64,000 nt of DNA from Pseudomonas guariconensis (GCF_015680235.1 NZ_JADLJL010000012.1:57799-121798), one strand, 5' to 3'. Positions 17,816 through 27,295 are shown, counted from the first letter of the stretch. Program-made: numbers and translations. The notes: generated by a model not told the origin, from the sequence alone.

Positions 17816-20305
17816 TCATCCGCAGGTCAGTGTTTGCATGCGGTATCCCTGATCCAGCGGCATATCGGCCACGTCCAGCTCGAGCTGGCATTGCGCTTGC
17901 TCGCTCCAGTGCACTTTCACCTGCTGGGAGGGCTGTTCGGTCGACAGCATGACCACACCGGCTTGGCCGACGACACCCAGCGATGAGCCAGCACTGTCCG
18001 ACACCTGGGCGCCGAAGGGCACGGGCTGGCCGTCGGGGCTGCGCAGGGTCAGCACCAGGCGGTTGACGTTGCGCACGTCGAAGCGGTGCTTGACCACCGC
18101 TCCACGGCGCGGCACCACTTGCGCGGTTGCGTTGTCGATCTCGACCTCTGGCCCCAGTTGATCGGTTTGCAATACCAATTGATTGCTCCTGTAGGGGCTC
18201 AGGCTGGGCACCAGGGCGAAGCCGCGCGCGTTGGTGCGTACGCTCGAGGCGCTTTGCACGCCCACGCCAGGCGTATTGGGCACTTCGACCAAGCCGATGG
18301 TTTCGCTCAGGTACGGACCGAACTCGACGCCACCGGCATGGGCCAGCAGCGAGCCGCTGGCGTTGAGCGACAGGCTGCGGTAGTCGGGAGCCGCGCTTAC
18401 GCCGGCCCCCACCGAGGCGAGCGCAGTCTGGTAGCCAAGGTTCAAACCCAAGGCCTGTCGTTGTTGCTCGTCGCGGCTGACGCTGGCGTTGTAGCTCAGG
18501 CGGTAGTCGCTGCCGCTGCCGCTCAAGCTCGCCCGTTGGCGATTGCCATTGGCGCTGTGCTGCGTATCGAAGCTCAGGTTGCCGCTGCGGCCGAAATCCA
18601 GGGGCAAGGAAATGCTCAGGCCTACCATGCGATCACTGCCGCGTCGGTTGTTGCTCAACGATTGCGAGGCATGCAAGCCATAGTTGACCTTGTTGTAGGA
18701 GGTGTTGAAGCTGAAGCGGAACTGGCGTTCGACGTCCGGGCGCTGCCAGTAGTCCTGCTGGGAAAACGTCAGGTTCAATGAACCGCGGGTGCCCAGCCGC
18801 TGGATGACCGAGCTTTCCAGCCGGCTGCGGCGGCTGCCGGTGAAGCGCGAATCGTGGCTGCGTTGGCTCACCCATTCATCGAAGTCGCGGTAGCCCTCGG
18901 TGGAATAGCGGTAGCCGGCAAAGCGCAGGTGAGTGCCGCTGTTGAACGCCTTGCTGTATTTCATCGCATAGCTTTGGCCTTTCACGTCGGCGGTGGTGTC
19001 GAACTGGCTGCTGGCGTGGGTCACGTCGAACGCCACCGCGCCCAGGCTGCCCAGGTCGCGTGCGATGCCGATGGCCTGGGCCTGGTACCCGTCGCTGGCC
19101 ATCAGCCCACCGTAGAATGTGGTGTGCCATGGCGTGCCATAGGCCAGGGTGCCTTGCCAGAGCATGGGGGCTTCCCCGTCGCCAGCTGGGTTGTAGCGCC
19201 CCAACGCAGCCGTGTAGCGCCACACGCCTGGGCGTAGCAGGTTGTCGATGTTGGCGTAGGGCTGGGTGAAACGGCGCACCTGGCCATCTTCCTCGGTCAG
19301 CACCACTTCCAGTTCGCCCGTGCCGCCGACGCTCAGGTCATCGATGGCATAGGGGCCGGGGCTTACGTAGGTGAAGTAGATGGGGTAACCGTTCTGCAAG
19401 ACTTCGAGCTTGGCCCGGGTCTGTGCCACGCCGCTGATGATGGGCGCGTAGCTGCGCATCAGGTTGGGCAGCATGTCGAAGTCCGTTGCCACGCGTGCGC
19501 CCAGGAGCGGCACGCTGCGAAACACCTCGCTGCCGGTGAAGGTCTCGCCCAGGGTGAAGGTGCCCAGGGTGCCGGGCAGGTCGCGCTGGGCATAGGTGTA
19601 GGCACGGTCCCAACTGCGTGCGCCATCGCTGTTCTGACGCCACGACTGGGTACTGCGCAGGCGCCAGTCGCCGAGGTTGATGCCGCTTCTCAGGTACAGG
19701 TCGTAGTTGCTGGAGCGGCCTTGGGTACGGTTGTCCAATTGCTGGGTCGAGGCCTGGTAGTTGACGAAGGCCGCGGTGATGCCGCTGTCCCAGCGCTCCG
19801 GGTCGATGTAGCCGGTGATCTCTCGGCGCAGGGCGATTTGTGGGATCGATATGGCCAGGCGCAGTGCCGCGCTATCGAAATCGACCCGGGCACCAGGGAC
19901 TACGACGGGCAAGTCGAGGCAAGGTTGGACGAGCAGGGCTGGGTCTGGCAAGGTATCCAGGCGCAGGCCCTGTTCATTCAGCAATGCTGGCGAAAGACAA
20001 GGTTTCAGATGTCTTTGCTGGGTATCCAAGAAGAAATCGAGTTCCTGCTGCCCGACAGACGTTTGGTTGACCAGCAGTTCCACGGGATACCTACCCGGCC
20101 CCAACTCATGTTCGTTGGCCAATGCCTCGAGTGCGGTAGCAGCCGAAATGCCGGTCATGCCCGGCTGAAAGAGGAAGCTTGACTGGAAGGTTGCAGAGGA
20201 GGGGGCGATGTCATCGGCCAGTGCCACTCCATACGTAACTGAGAAAGTCAGCAGGCAAAAGCGGCGCAGCCGCGAGCGCGCACGCTCAGGGTGCGAAGTT
20301 GTCAT
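17816..20305 (-). CDS. Outer-membrane fimbrial usher protein
   Basis: 829 aa, full length for the FimD/PapC family. N-terminal leader (RRFCLLTFSVTYGVALA), N-domain with FQPGM and GRYPVELLVN, 24-strand beta-barrel and plug region (YAPIISGVAQTRAKLEVLQNG, YAIDDLSVGGTGELEV), then C-terminal domains (RGFALVPSLSPYRSN, PFGAQV). It translocates chaperone-bound subunits and polymerises them at the cell surface. ATG 20305 follows AAGGAG. It sits between chaperone and adhesin genes on the same strand. Confidence 0.93.
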   Translation of the reverse strand: MTTSHPERARSRLRRFCLLTFSVTYGVALADDIAPSSATFQSSFLFQPGMTGISAATALEALANEHELGPGRYPVELLVNQTSVGQQELDFFLDTQQRHLKPCLSPALLNEQGLRLDTLPDPALLVQPCLDLPVVVPGARVDFDSAALRLAISIPQIALRREITGYIDPERWDSGITAAFVNYQASTQQLDNRTQGRSSNYDLYLRSGINLGDWRLRSTQSWRQNSDGARSWDRAYTYAQRDLPGTLGTFTLGETFTGSEVFRSVPLLGARVATDFDMLPNLMRSYAPIISGVAQTRAKLEVLQNGYPIYFTYVSPGPYAIDDLSVGGTGELEVVLTEEDGQVRRFTQPYANIDNLLRPGVWRYTAALGRYNPAGDGEAPMLWQGTLAYGTPWHTTFYGGLMASDGYQAQAIGIARDLGSLGAVAFDVTHASSQFDTTADVKGQSYAMKYSKAFNSGTHLRFAGYRYSTEGYRDFDEWVSQRSHDSRFTGSRRSRLESSVIQRLGTRGSLNLTFSQQDYWQRPDVERQFRFSFNTSYNKVNYGLHASQSLSNNRRGSDRMVGLSISLPLDFGRSGNLSFDTQHSANGNRQRASLSGSGSDYRLSYNASVSRDEQQRQALGLNLGYQTALASVGAGVSAAPDYRSLSLNASGSLLAHAGGVEFGPYLSETIGLVEVPNTPGVGVQSASSVRTNARGFALVPSLSPYRSNQLVLQTDQLGPEVEIDNATAQVVPRRGAVVKHRFDVRNVNRLVLTLRSPDGQPVPFGAQVSDSAGSSLGVVGQAGVVMLSTEQPSQQVKVHWSEQAQCQLELDVADMPLDQGYRMQTLTCG

Positions 20306-20337
20306 GAAGGGTGACTCCTTGAATGGTGCCGTCTAGC

Positions 20338-21075
20338 TCAAGGCGTGGTTTGCACAGGCAAGGTCAAGGAGGAGCTGTTGCCGCCGTAATCGTTGATTAC
20401 CGAGAACACGACATTCAGCCCCTTAAGGGAGATACCGGCAGGCAGGGGATAGTCGTGTTCGCTCATTGGCGAGATCATGTCTGCGTCGGGTACGCTGTAT
20501 CGCTGGTCCGCGTCGCTCAGATCCAGGCGGCTGAAGGTGTAATGGAAGGGCGTTGGGTTATGCACGCGCAAGTAGCGCTGATGGTTTACGGACGGGATCG
20601 AAAAGCGTAGTGCTTTTAGGCTTTCTATTGGGTCGACGGTCAGTTGACTGGGACGGTAGAACAGCTTGATACGGGTGCGTAATGCAATGGTCAAAGTGTT
20701 TTTCTGCTTTTCCTGAGCGGCGGGGATTTCCTGTAAGTTGAAGAAAAATAGTGATTCCCGGTCAGTCGGCAAGTTATTGGGTAAGCTGGAAAGTCGTACA
20801 GTTCGCTCTTTTCCCGGTGCGAGTTTGAACAGCGCCGGCGTAGCGATGATTGGCACGAATGTGGTGGTATCATCGGATTGCGTATTCACCCAGGCTTGAC
20901 CGGCATACAGGTGCTGGCTGGGGTTGGCGATGACCACGGACAAATTGCGTTGTTCGCTGTTGTACACGAGGCGCGTGGTACTGATGGTTAATGCTGCATA
21001 GGCATTGGGTATCGTATTCAGTAGTACAAGCATGCAACAGCCAACAGCAATGAATGTGCGTGTCATTGAGCACAT
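20338..21075 (-). CDS. Periplasmic fimbrial chaperone
   Basis: 245-aa PapD-like chaperone: signal peptide ending NAYA, then two Ig-like domains. The G1 strand motif NTLTIALRTRIKLFYRP, with the conserved Arg/Lys pair region and YRP, is visible near residues 125-141, and an N-terminal TRLVYNSEQRNLSVVIAN near 33. It caps subunits by donor-strand complementation. ATG 21075 is chosen; an in-frame ATG at 21066 has no better ribosome-binding site. 58 bases downstream of the major subunit gene. Confidence 0.92.
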   Translation of the reverse strand: MCSMTRTFIAVGCCMLVLLNTIPNAYAALTISTTRLVYNSEQRNLSVVIANPSQHLYAGQAWVNTQSDDTTTFVPIIATPALFKLAPGKERTVRLSSLPNNLPTDRESLFFFNLQEIPAAQEKQKNTLTIALRTRIKLFYRPSQLTVDPIESLKALRFSIPSVNHQRYLRVHNPTPFHYTFSRLDLSDADQRYSVPDADMISPMSEHDYPLPAGISLKGLNVVFSVINDYGGNSSSLTLPVQTTP

Positions 21076-21133
21076 AGGAATCTCAACTTGAAAAATGAAT
21101 GATCCAGGCGTGCGGAAGCGCCTGGATCATGGG

Positions 21134-21676
21134 TTAAGACAGGGTGACTGTTACCTTGACATCGGCATCGACGCCACCTGCTCCAACGGATGCGCCGGTG
21201 GACTCCATCAGTGCACCGAATTTAACTCGGTCGGAGCTCGTGATGGGGATCTCCTTTGCTGTCGCGTGGTCAATAGGCACATCATTCTGATCGAGTATCG
21301 AGACCGCCAGGTTGGTTGCGGTGTTCGGCCCGGACTTGATGCCGTACAGTTTGCCACCCGTACCGGCGGCACCATAAGCGGATTCAAATTGGAATGTGGC
21401 TTTCGTTTTTGAGCTGTCGCAGCCTGGGTCGCTTCTATCTACATGCAGATAAAATGTTTCCACGTTGGTTTTTGTACCCGACGCGGTGAAATAGCCAGGG
21501 CGATATTCACCGAGGCGAACAATACCCCCGGCGCTGGAGCCTGGGCCGACCACACTGATTGGGCATGTACCGCCTGCTTCGATCTTTCCCTGGAAATAGA
21601 TGGTGCCGGTACCTGTGTCTGCGAATACCGTGGTGCTTGCCAGCCCCAAGGCTATGGCAATAAGCGTCTTGTTCAT
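21134..21676 (-). CDS. Major fimbrial subunit (pilin)
   Basis: 180-aa FimA-like pilin: signal peptide MNKTLIAIALGLASTTVFA, mature start DTGTGTIYFQGKI giving the N-terminal extension strand, Cys pair GTCPISVVG..DPGC, and C-terminus ADVKVTVTLS. The frame is open further upstream, but ATG 21676 opens a clean signal peptide and I take it. First gene of the four-gene operon subunit-chaperone-usher-adhesin. No regulator is encoded nearby. Confidence 0.9.
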   Translation of the reverse strand: MNKTLIAIALGLASTTVFADTGTGTIYFQGKIEAGGTCPISVVGPGSSAGGIVRLGEYRPGYFTASGTKTNVETFYLHVDRSDPGCDSSKTKATFQFESAYGAAGTGGKLYGIKSGPNTATNLAVSILDQNDVPIDHATAKEIPITSSDRVKFGALMESTGASVGAGGVDADVKVTVTLS

Positions 21677-21948
21677 GGGTTTGCCTAATATCGAATTGTG
21701 TTGGTTTTTGCACGAGCGGTGTTCCGGAATATCCGCAATCGGCGTCAACACCCGGAACGGTGGCAAGCTTAGGAGGGGCAAGGGATAGAGTATGTAGGTA
21801 TATCGGCGTGAGTGATTCGAATAGAAGACTTGTTTTTGTAGGTGCATTTACGGTTATGTAAGCGTCCGAGACACTGGCTCTGTTTTCAGGCCGCAGTGCG
21901 ATCCATACTCGGGACTGTCTCACCCCCGCATTCATAAGGACATCTACC
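21677..21948. other. AT-rich intergenic region between fimbrial operon and GST gene
   Basis: 272 bases separating two divergent genes. The first 180 bases are visibly AT-richer than flanking DNA and should hold the fimbrial promoter on the minus strand; I could not pick a convincing -35/-10 pair. The GST ribosome-binding site AAGGA lies near the right end. Confidence 0.4.
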
Positions 21949-22572
21949 ATGCTGAAAATCTGGGGCCGCAAGAATTCGAGCAACGTGCGCAAGGCACTGT
22001 GGATCGCCCATGAACTGGGCCTTGATTTCGAGTCGATCGACGCCGGCGGCGCCTTCGGCGTGGTCGACCAACCTCATTATCGCGCCCGCAACCCCAACGG
22101 CCTGGTACCGATGCTCGAGGACGGCGACCTGGTGCTGTGGGAGTCCAACGCCATCGTGCGCTACCTCTGCGCCCAATACGGCCGCGACCAGGGCTGGTAC
22201 CTGGACGACCCACGCCAGCGCGCCCTGGCGGACAAATGGATGGACTGGACCACTTCGTCCTTCGCCACGCCGTTCCGCCCGCTGTTCTGGGGCCTGCTGC
22301 GCACACCCGAGGCGCAGCGCGACTGGGTGGCCATCAACGCCGCCCACAAGCAGTGCGCCCAGTTGCTGGCCATCGCCGACGAGACCCTGTCGCACCAGCC
22401 ATACCTTTCCGGTGACCAGGTCGGCATGGGCGACATCCCACTGGGCAGCTTCATCTACGCCTGGTTCGAGATGCCCATCGAGCGCCCGGACATGCACCAC
22501 CTGCGGGCCTGGTACGAACGTCTGCGCGAGCGCCCTGCGTATCAGGCAGCGGTGATGACCGCATTGACCTGA
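21949..22572 (+). CDS. Glutathione S-transferase family protein
   Basis: 207-aa cytosolic GST. Thioredoxin-like N-terminal domain with WGRKNSSNVRKALW (Ser/Asn at the glutathione thiol site), cis-Pro motif GLVPMLEDGDLVLWESNAI (ESNAI binds the gamma-glutamyl part), then the all-helical C-terminal domain with the MGDIPLGSFIYAW N-capping/hydrophobic staple motif. ATG 21949 with AAGGA upstream. It corresponds in position to PA2813 of P. aeruginosa, beside the ABC pair. Substrate unknown. Confidence 0.9.
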   Translation: MLKIWGRKNSSNVRKALWIAHELGLDFESIDAGGAFGVVDQPHYRARNPNGLVPMLEDGDLVLWESNAIVRYLCAQYGRDQGWYLDDPRQRALADKWMDWTTSSFATPFRPLFWGLLRTPEAQRDWVAINAAHKQCAQLLAIADETLSHQPYLSGDQVGMGDIPLGSFIYAWFEMPIERPDMHHLRAWYERLRERPAYQAAVMTALT

Positions 22573-22711
22573 ACACCTCGGCCACTTCGATAGTCATTAT
22601 CGATACACATGACTGTACTTGTGCGGCCAGGCCTTGCACCATTGGCCGCACGCACTGCGCCAGTGACTAGACCTGGCGTGTCCTGAACCCTTTTTCGGTA
22701 CCTGACCCGCT

Positions 22712-23644
22712 ATGAGTTCCGCCCTGTCCATCCGACAGCTGACCAAGACCTACGGCAACGGCTTCCAGGCCCTCAAGGGCATCGACCTGGACGTTAGCGA
22801 AGGTGACTTCTTCGCCTTGCTCGGCCCCAATGGCGCCGGCAAGTCCACCACCATCGGCATTCTCTCGACCCTGGTGAACAAGACCAGCGGCACGGTGAAC
22901 GTGTTCGGCCACGACCTGGACCGCGAACCAGCGGCGCTCAAGCGCTGCCTGGGCGTGGTGCCCCAGGAGTTCAACTTCAACCAGTTCGAGAAGACCTTCG
23001 ACATCGTCGTCACCCAGGCCGGCTACTACGGCATCCCGGCCAAGCAGGCCAAGGAGCGCGCCGAGCAGTACCTGACCCAGCTGGGCCTGTGGGACAAGCG
23101 CGATGTGCCGTCGCGTTCGTTGTCCGGCGGCATGAAGCGCCGCCTGATGATCGCCCGAGCGCTGATCCACGAGCCGCGCCTGCTGATCCTCGACGAGCCC
23201 ACCGCCGGGGTGGACATCGAGCTGCGCCGTTCGATGTGGAGCTTCCTCACCGAGCTGAACCAGAAGGGCATCACCATCATCCTGACCACCCACTACCTCG
23301 AGGAAGCCGAGCAGCTGTGCCGTAACATCGGCATCATCGACCACGGCACCATCGTCGAGAACACCAGCATGCGCAAGCTGCTGGGCAAGCTGCACGTGGA
23401 GACCTTCGTGCTCGACCTCAAGCAGGACCTGCCCCAGGCGCCTGTGCTGCAGGGTTACCCGTGCCGCCTGATCACTCCGCATACCCTGGAGGTGCAGGTG
23501 GACAAGGACATGGGCATCACCGCGCTGTTCGGCCAGCTGGCCCTGCAGAACATCGAGGTGCAGAGCCTGCGTAACAAGACCAACCGACTCGAGGAGCTGT
23601 TCGTGTCCCTGGTGGAAAAAAACCTGTCAAAGGTGGCGGTATGA
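22712..23644 (+). CDS. ABC transporter ATP-binding protein (YadG type)
   Basis: 310 aa ATPase of an ABC-2 exporter. Walker A GPNGAGKST about 38-46, Q-loop PQEFNF, signature LSGGMKRR about 137-144, Walker B LLILDEPTAGVD about 156-167, and switch His in TTHYLEEAEQL. The C-terminal 80 residues extend beyond the nucleotide-binding domain, as in YadG/DrrA-like proteins. It overlaps the permease start by four bases. Substrate unknown; the pair matches PA2812/PA2811. Confidence 0.92.
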   Translation: MSSALSIRQLTKTYGNGFQALKGIDLDVSEGDFFALLGPNGAGKSTTIGILSTLVNKTSGTVNVFGHDLDREPAALKRCLGVVPQEFNFNQFEKTFDIVVTQAGYYGIPAKQAKERAEQYLTQLGLWDKRDVPSRSLSGGMKRRLMIARALIHEPRLLILDEPTAGVDIELRRSMWSFLTELNQKGITIILTTHYLEEAEQLCRNIGIIDHGTIVENTSMRKLLGKLHVETFVLDLKQDLPQAPVLQGYPCRLITPHTLEVQVDKDMGITALFGQLALQNIEVQSLRNKTNRLEELFVSLVEKNLSKVAV

Positions 23645-24420
23645 GTGTGGAACTGCGCACCAACTGGGTGGCCTTGAATACCATCGTCTACCGCGAAGTG
23701 CGGCGCTTCCTGCGTATCTGGCCGCAAACCCTGCTGCCGCCGGCGATCACCATGGTCCTGTACTTCGTGATCTTCGGTAACCTGATCGGCCGGCAGATCG
23801 GCGACATGGGCGGCTTCACTTACATGGAGTACATCGTGCCGGGGTTGATCATGATGTCGGTGATCACCAACTCCTACGGCAACGTGGTCTCGAGCTTCTT
23901 CGGCAGCAAGTTCCAGCGCTCGATCGAGGAGCTGATGGTCTCGCCGGTGTCGCCGCACACGATCCTCGTGGGCTATGTGCTCGGTGGCGTGCTGCGTGGC
24001 CTGGCGGTCGGGGTGATCGTGACCATCCTGTCGCTGTTCTTCACCCAATTGCAGGTGCACCACCTGGGCGTGACCGTGGTGGTGGTGCTGTTGACCGCGA
24101 CGATCTTCTCGCTGCTGGGCTTCGTCAACGCCGTGTTCGCACGCAACTTCGATGATATCTCGATCATCCCGACGTTCGTGCTGACACCGCTGACCTACTT
24201 GGGCGGGGTGTTCTATTCGATCAACCTGCTGCCGCCGTTCTGGCAGACCGTGTCGCTGGCCAACCCGGTGCTGCACATGGTCAACTCGTTCCGCTACGGC
24301 ATCCTAGGGGTGTCGGATATCCGTATTGGCACGGCGATCACCTTCATGCTGGTGGCCACCGCGGTGCTCTACGTGCTGTGCGTGCGCCTGCTGGTCAGCG
24401 GCCGCGGCATGCGCGCCTGA
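23641..24420 (+). CDS. ABC-2 type transporter permease (YadH type)
   Basis: 259-aa integral membrane protein with about six hydrophobic helices. ABC-2 family features: YIVPGLIMMSVITNSYGNVVSSFF followed by KFQRSIEELMVSPVSP (coupling helix), and GGVFYSINLLPPFWQ near the end. It overlaps the ATPase stop (ATGA). Its last 117 bases are shared, antisense, with the convergent DUF2062 gene. Confidence 0.92.
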   Translation: MSVELRTNWVALNTIVYREVRRFLRIWPQTLLPPAITMVLYFVIFGNLIGRQIGDMGGFTYMEYIVPGLIMMSVITNSYGNVVSSFFGSKFQRSIEELMVSPVSPHTILVGYVLGGVLRGLAVGVIVTILSLFFTQLQVHHLGVTVVVVLLTATIFSLLGFVNAVFARNFDDISIIPTFVLTPLTYLGGVFYSINLLPPFWQTVSLANPVLHMVNSFRYGILGVSDIRIGTAITFMLVATAVLYVLCVRLLVSGRGMRA

Positions 24421-24933
24421 GGCACGTTCCCCCTTGCGCCGGCGCCACTGCCGGCCCACCCACCAGCGCCAGTACAGCATGGTGGCGAAGTAGGCCACTG
24501 CACCGAGCACCAGGCCACAGACCACCGAACCGAGCAGGAAGGGTTGCCAGATCGTCGACAACTGGTCGGTGACCCACTGCACGGTGATTTCGTCGGGCAG
24601 GCTGCGCGGCGGCACCTGCATCAGCCAGGCACCGGTCATGTAGGTGACGAAGAACACCGGCGGCATGGTCAGCGGGTTGGTCAACCAGACCAGGCTGACC
24701 GCGATCGGCAGATTGCCGCGCAGGGGAATGGCCAGGCTCGCCGCCAGCAGCATCTGCATGGGCATGGGAATGAGTGCCGCGAACAGGCCGACACCCATGG
24801 CCCGCGCCACCGAATGACGGTTCAGGTGCCAGAGGTTCGGGTCATGCAGCAATTTGCCGAAAAAGCGTAAGGACTTGTGTTCCCGAATGCTGGTCGGATC
24901 TGGCATGTAGCGTTTGAACAGGCGGCGAGGCAT
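24304..24933 (-). CDS. DUF2062 domain membrane protein
   Basis: 209 aa. N-terminal amphipathic region MPRRLFKRYMPDP, then the DUF2062 signature SVARAMGVGLFAALIPMPMQMLLA and NLPIAVSLVWLTNPLTMPP with three to four hydrophobic segments, ending RWWVGRQWRRRKGER. The last ~40 residues (rich in His, Ala and Gln) are encoded opposite the permease gene and do not look like family sequence. ATG 24933 with GGGAG upstream is chosen over a longer frame beginning at 25005. Function unknown. Confidence 0.8.
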   Translation of the reverse strand: MPRRLFKRYMPDPTSIREHKSLRFFGKLLHDPNLWHLNRHSVARAMGVGLFAALIPMPMQMLLAASLAIPLRGNLPIAVSLVWLTNPLTMPPVFFVTYMTGAWLMQVPPRSLPDEITVQWVTDQLSTIWQPFLLGSVVCGLVLGAVAYFATMLYWRWWVGRQWRRRKGERASGAHAAAADQQAHAQHVEHRGGHQHEGDRRANTDIRHP

Positions 24934-25075
24934 GTAGGCTCCCGGCGGGTTGATGGGGGAAGTATGCCTTTTTTCCCTGACCGCCTTGTTCAGAGTTTGT
25001 GACAATTGTTGAGCAAGGTTCGCCGCCGTTTCGGCTATGCCTCAGAAGGTCGTTTCGCTTCTGGGGCTCTAATTC

Positions 25076-27295
25076 ATGCGCATAGGGATGTTCGCGCTCG
25101 CAGTCGGGTTGTCGAGCCTGGGTTTTCTGCCGGCCTTGCCATCGGTCGGTTGGTGGGCGGTTTTGCTGGTGCTGGGCCTGGTGTGCGCTTGCAGCCGGGC
25201 ATGGCCACTGGGCTGGTTTCTGCTTGGCGTCTCGTGGGCCTGCTGGTCGGCGCAGGGGGCATTGGATGACCGCCTGGCACCGGTACTCGATGGCCGCACC
25301 TTATGGCTCGAAGGGCGGGTGGTGGGGTTGCCGATCCAGGCGCAGCAAGGGGTGCGCTTCGAATTGGAGGAAGCGGTCTCGCGCCGTGCCGGGCTGCCAC
25401 GACGCCTGCAAGTGAACTGGTTCGATGGCCCCGACATCCGATCTGGCGAGCGCTGGCGCCTGGCCGTCACGCTCAAGCGGCCCCATGGCCTGCTCAACCC
25501 CCACGGCCCGGACCGGGAGGCGGCCTTGCTGGCCCGGCGCATCGGGGCGGTCGGTTCGGTCAAGGCTGGCGAGCGGCTGGAGGTGGCACCCGGCAGTTGG
25601 CGCGACGGGTTGCGCCAACGCTTGCTGGCGATCGACGCCCAAGGGCGGCAAGCCGCCCTGGTCGCGCTGGTGCTGGGCGACGGTTCGGGGCTTTCCCAAG
25701 GTGACTGGCAGGCCCTGCAGGCCACCGGCACGGTGCACCTGATGGTGATTTCCGGCCAACATATCGGGTTGGTGGCCGGGTTGGTCTATGGCCTGGTGGC
25801 GCTGTTGGCGCGCCTGGGGGCCTGGCCGACACGCCTGCCCTGGTTGCCCTGGGCGTGTGCGCTGGCCCTGGGCGCCGCCTTGGGTTACGGCTGGCTTGCA
25901 GGCTTCGGGGTGCCGGTACAGCGGGCCTGCCTGATGCTCGCGGTGGTGCTGCTGTGGCGCCTGCGTTTTCGCCACCTGGGCGTGTTCACGCCCTTGCTCA
26001 TGGCCTTGTGCGGTGTGTTGCTGGTCGAGCCGCTGGCCAGCCTGCTGCCTGGGTTCTGGTTGTCGTTCTGCGCCGTCGCGGTGCTGACCTTCTGCTTCGC
26101 CGGGCGCCTGGGGGGTTGGCGACCCTGGCAGGCCTGGAGCCGGGCTCAGTGGGTGATTGCCGTTGGCCTGTTGCCGCCTTTGCTGGTGTTGGGGCTGCCG
26201 ATCAGCCTGACGGCACCGTTGATGAACCTGATAGCCGTGCCCTGGATCAGCTTCGCGGTACTGCCGTTGGCCTTGCTGGGCAGTGCGCTGCTGGCGCTTG
26301 GCGCGCCGGGCGAAGGGCTGCTGTGGCTCGCCGGGGGCTCGCTGCAGGGGTTGTTCGACGTGCTGGGCCGGGTGGCGAACTGGCGTCCGGCCTGGTTGCC
26401 CCCGGCCCTGCCGTTGGGGGCGTGGCTGCTGGTATGCCTGGGGACGGTGCTGGTGTTGCTGCCTCGCGGGATCCCGCTGCGGGGCTTGGGTGGCGTGATG
26501 TTGCTGGCGCTGTGGACGCCCCGGGATCAAGTGCCCCACGGGCAGGTGGAGGTGCTGCAGCTGGACGTTGGGCAGGGCCTGGCCGTGCTGTTGCGCACCC
26601 GCCACCACAGCCTGCTCTACGATGCCGGGCCCGCCAAGGGTACCCGCGACCTGGGCGAGCAGGTCGTATTGCCGACCCTGCGCAAGCTGGGTGTGAGCCA
26701 ACTGGACCTGATGCTGATCAGCCACGGCCATGCCGACCATGCCGGCGGCGCCGCTGCCATCGGCCGCGGCCTGCCGATTGCCCAGGTGCTCGCCGGCGAA
26801 CCCGGGCAACTCCCGGCCGAACTGCAGGCGCTGCCATGTGCCAGCGGTGAGCGTTGGCAGTGGGATGGGGTGGACTTCGCGCTCTGGCAGTGGCCCCAGG
26901 GGCCGGGAAGCAACGAACGTTCCTGTGTACTGCGGGTCGAGGCGCAGGGCGAGCGCCTGCTGCTGGCGGGCGACATGGAGGCGGGAGCCGAGCGGGCCTG
27001 GCTGGCCGCGACCGAGTCGCCGCGCGTCGATTGGCTGCAGTCACCGCACCATGGCAGCCGCAGTTCGTCCACCGAGCCGTTCATCCGGGCCTTGGCCCCG
27101 CGCGGCGTGTTGATCTCGCGCGGGCGGTACAACGGGTTCGGGCATCCGCATCCGCAGGTACTGGAACGCTATCGGCGGCACGGGCTGAGCGTGCATGACA
27201 CGGCGCTGGAGGGGGCGTTGCGAGTGCGGCTGGGGAGCCATGGGGTGGTGGAGGGTATGCGGGAGCAGCGGCGGTTCTGGCGGCAGGTGCAGTGA
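25076..27295 (+). CDS. comEC: ComEC/Rec2 competence channel protein
   Basis: Inner-membrane channel for uptake of single-stranded DNA. 739 aa, normal length. N-terminal hydrophobic helices and DUF4131-like OB region (about 1-170), Competence domain with HLMVISGQHIGLVAGL (about 222-237) and many TM helices to about 470, then a metallo-beta-lactamase-like domain with LISHGHADHAGGA near 545-557, LLAGDMEAGAE and SPHHGSRSS. ATG 25076. It stands before exbB, as in PA2984-PA2983. Confidence 0.93.
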   Translation: MRIGMFALAVGLSSLGFLPALPSVGWWAVLLVLGLVCACSRAWPLGWFLLGVSWACWSAQGALDDRLAPVLDGRTLWLEGRVVGLPIQAQQGVRFELEEAVSRRAGLPRRLQVNWFDGPDIRSGERWRLAVTLKRPHGLLNPHGPDREAALLARRIGAVGSVKAGERLEVAPGSWRDGLRQRLLAIDAQGRQAALVALVLGDGSGLSQGDWQALQATGTVHLMVISGQHIGLVAGLVYGLVALLARLGAWPTRLPWLPWACALALGAALGYGWLAGFGVPVQRACLMLAVVLLWRLRFRHLGVFTPLLMALCGVLLVEPLASLLPGFWLSFCAVAVLTFCFAGRLGGWRPWQAWSRAQWVIAVGLLPPLLVLGLPISLTAPLMNLIAVPWISFAVLPLALLGSALLALGAPGEGLLWLAGGSLQGLFDVLGRVANWRPAWLPPALPLGAWLLVCLGTVLVLLPRGIPLRGLGGVMLLALWTPRDQVPHGQVEVLQLDVGQGLAVLLRTRHHSLLYDAGPAKGTRDLGEQVVLPTLRKLGVSQLDLMLISHGHADHAGGAAAIGRGLPIAQVLAGEPGQLPAELQALPCASGERWQWDGVDFALWQWPQGPGSNERSCVLRVEAQGERLLLAGDMEAGAERAWLAATESPRVDWLQSPHHGSRSSSTEPFIRALAPRGVLISRGRYNGFGHPHPQVLERYRRHGLSVHDTALEGALRVRLGSHGVVEGMREQRRFWRQVQ

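Noticed and set aside
25301..26809. 502-codon minus-strand frame
   Set aside because: Antisense to comEC; Gln/His/Pro-rich shadow composition.
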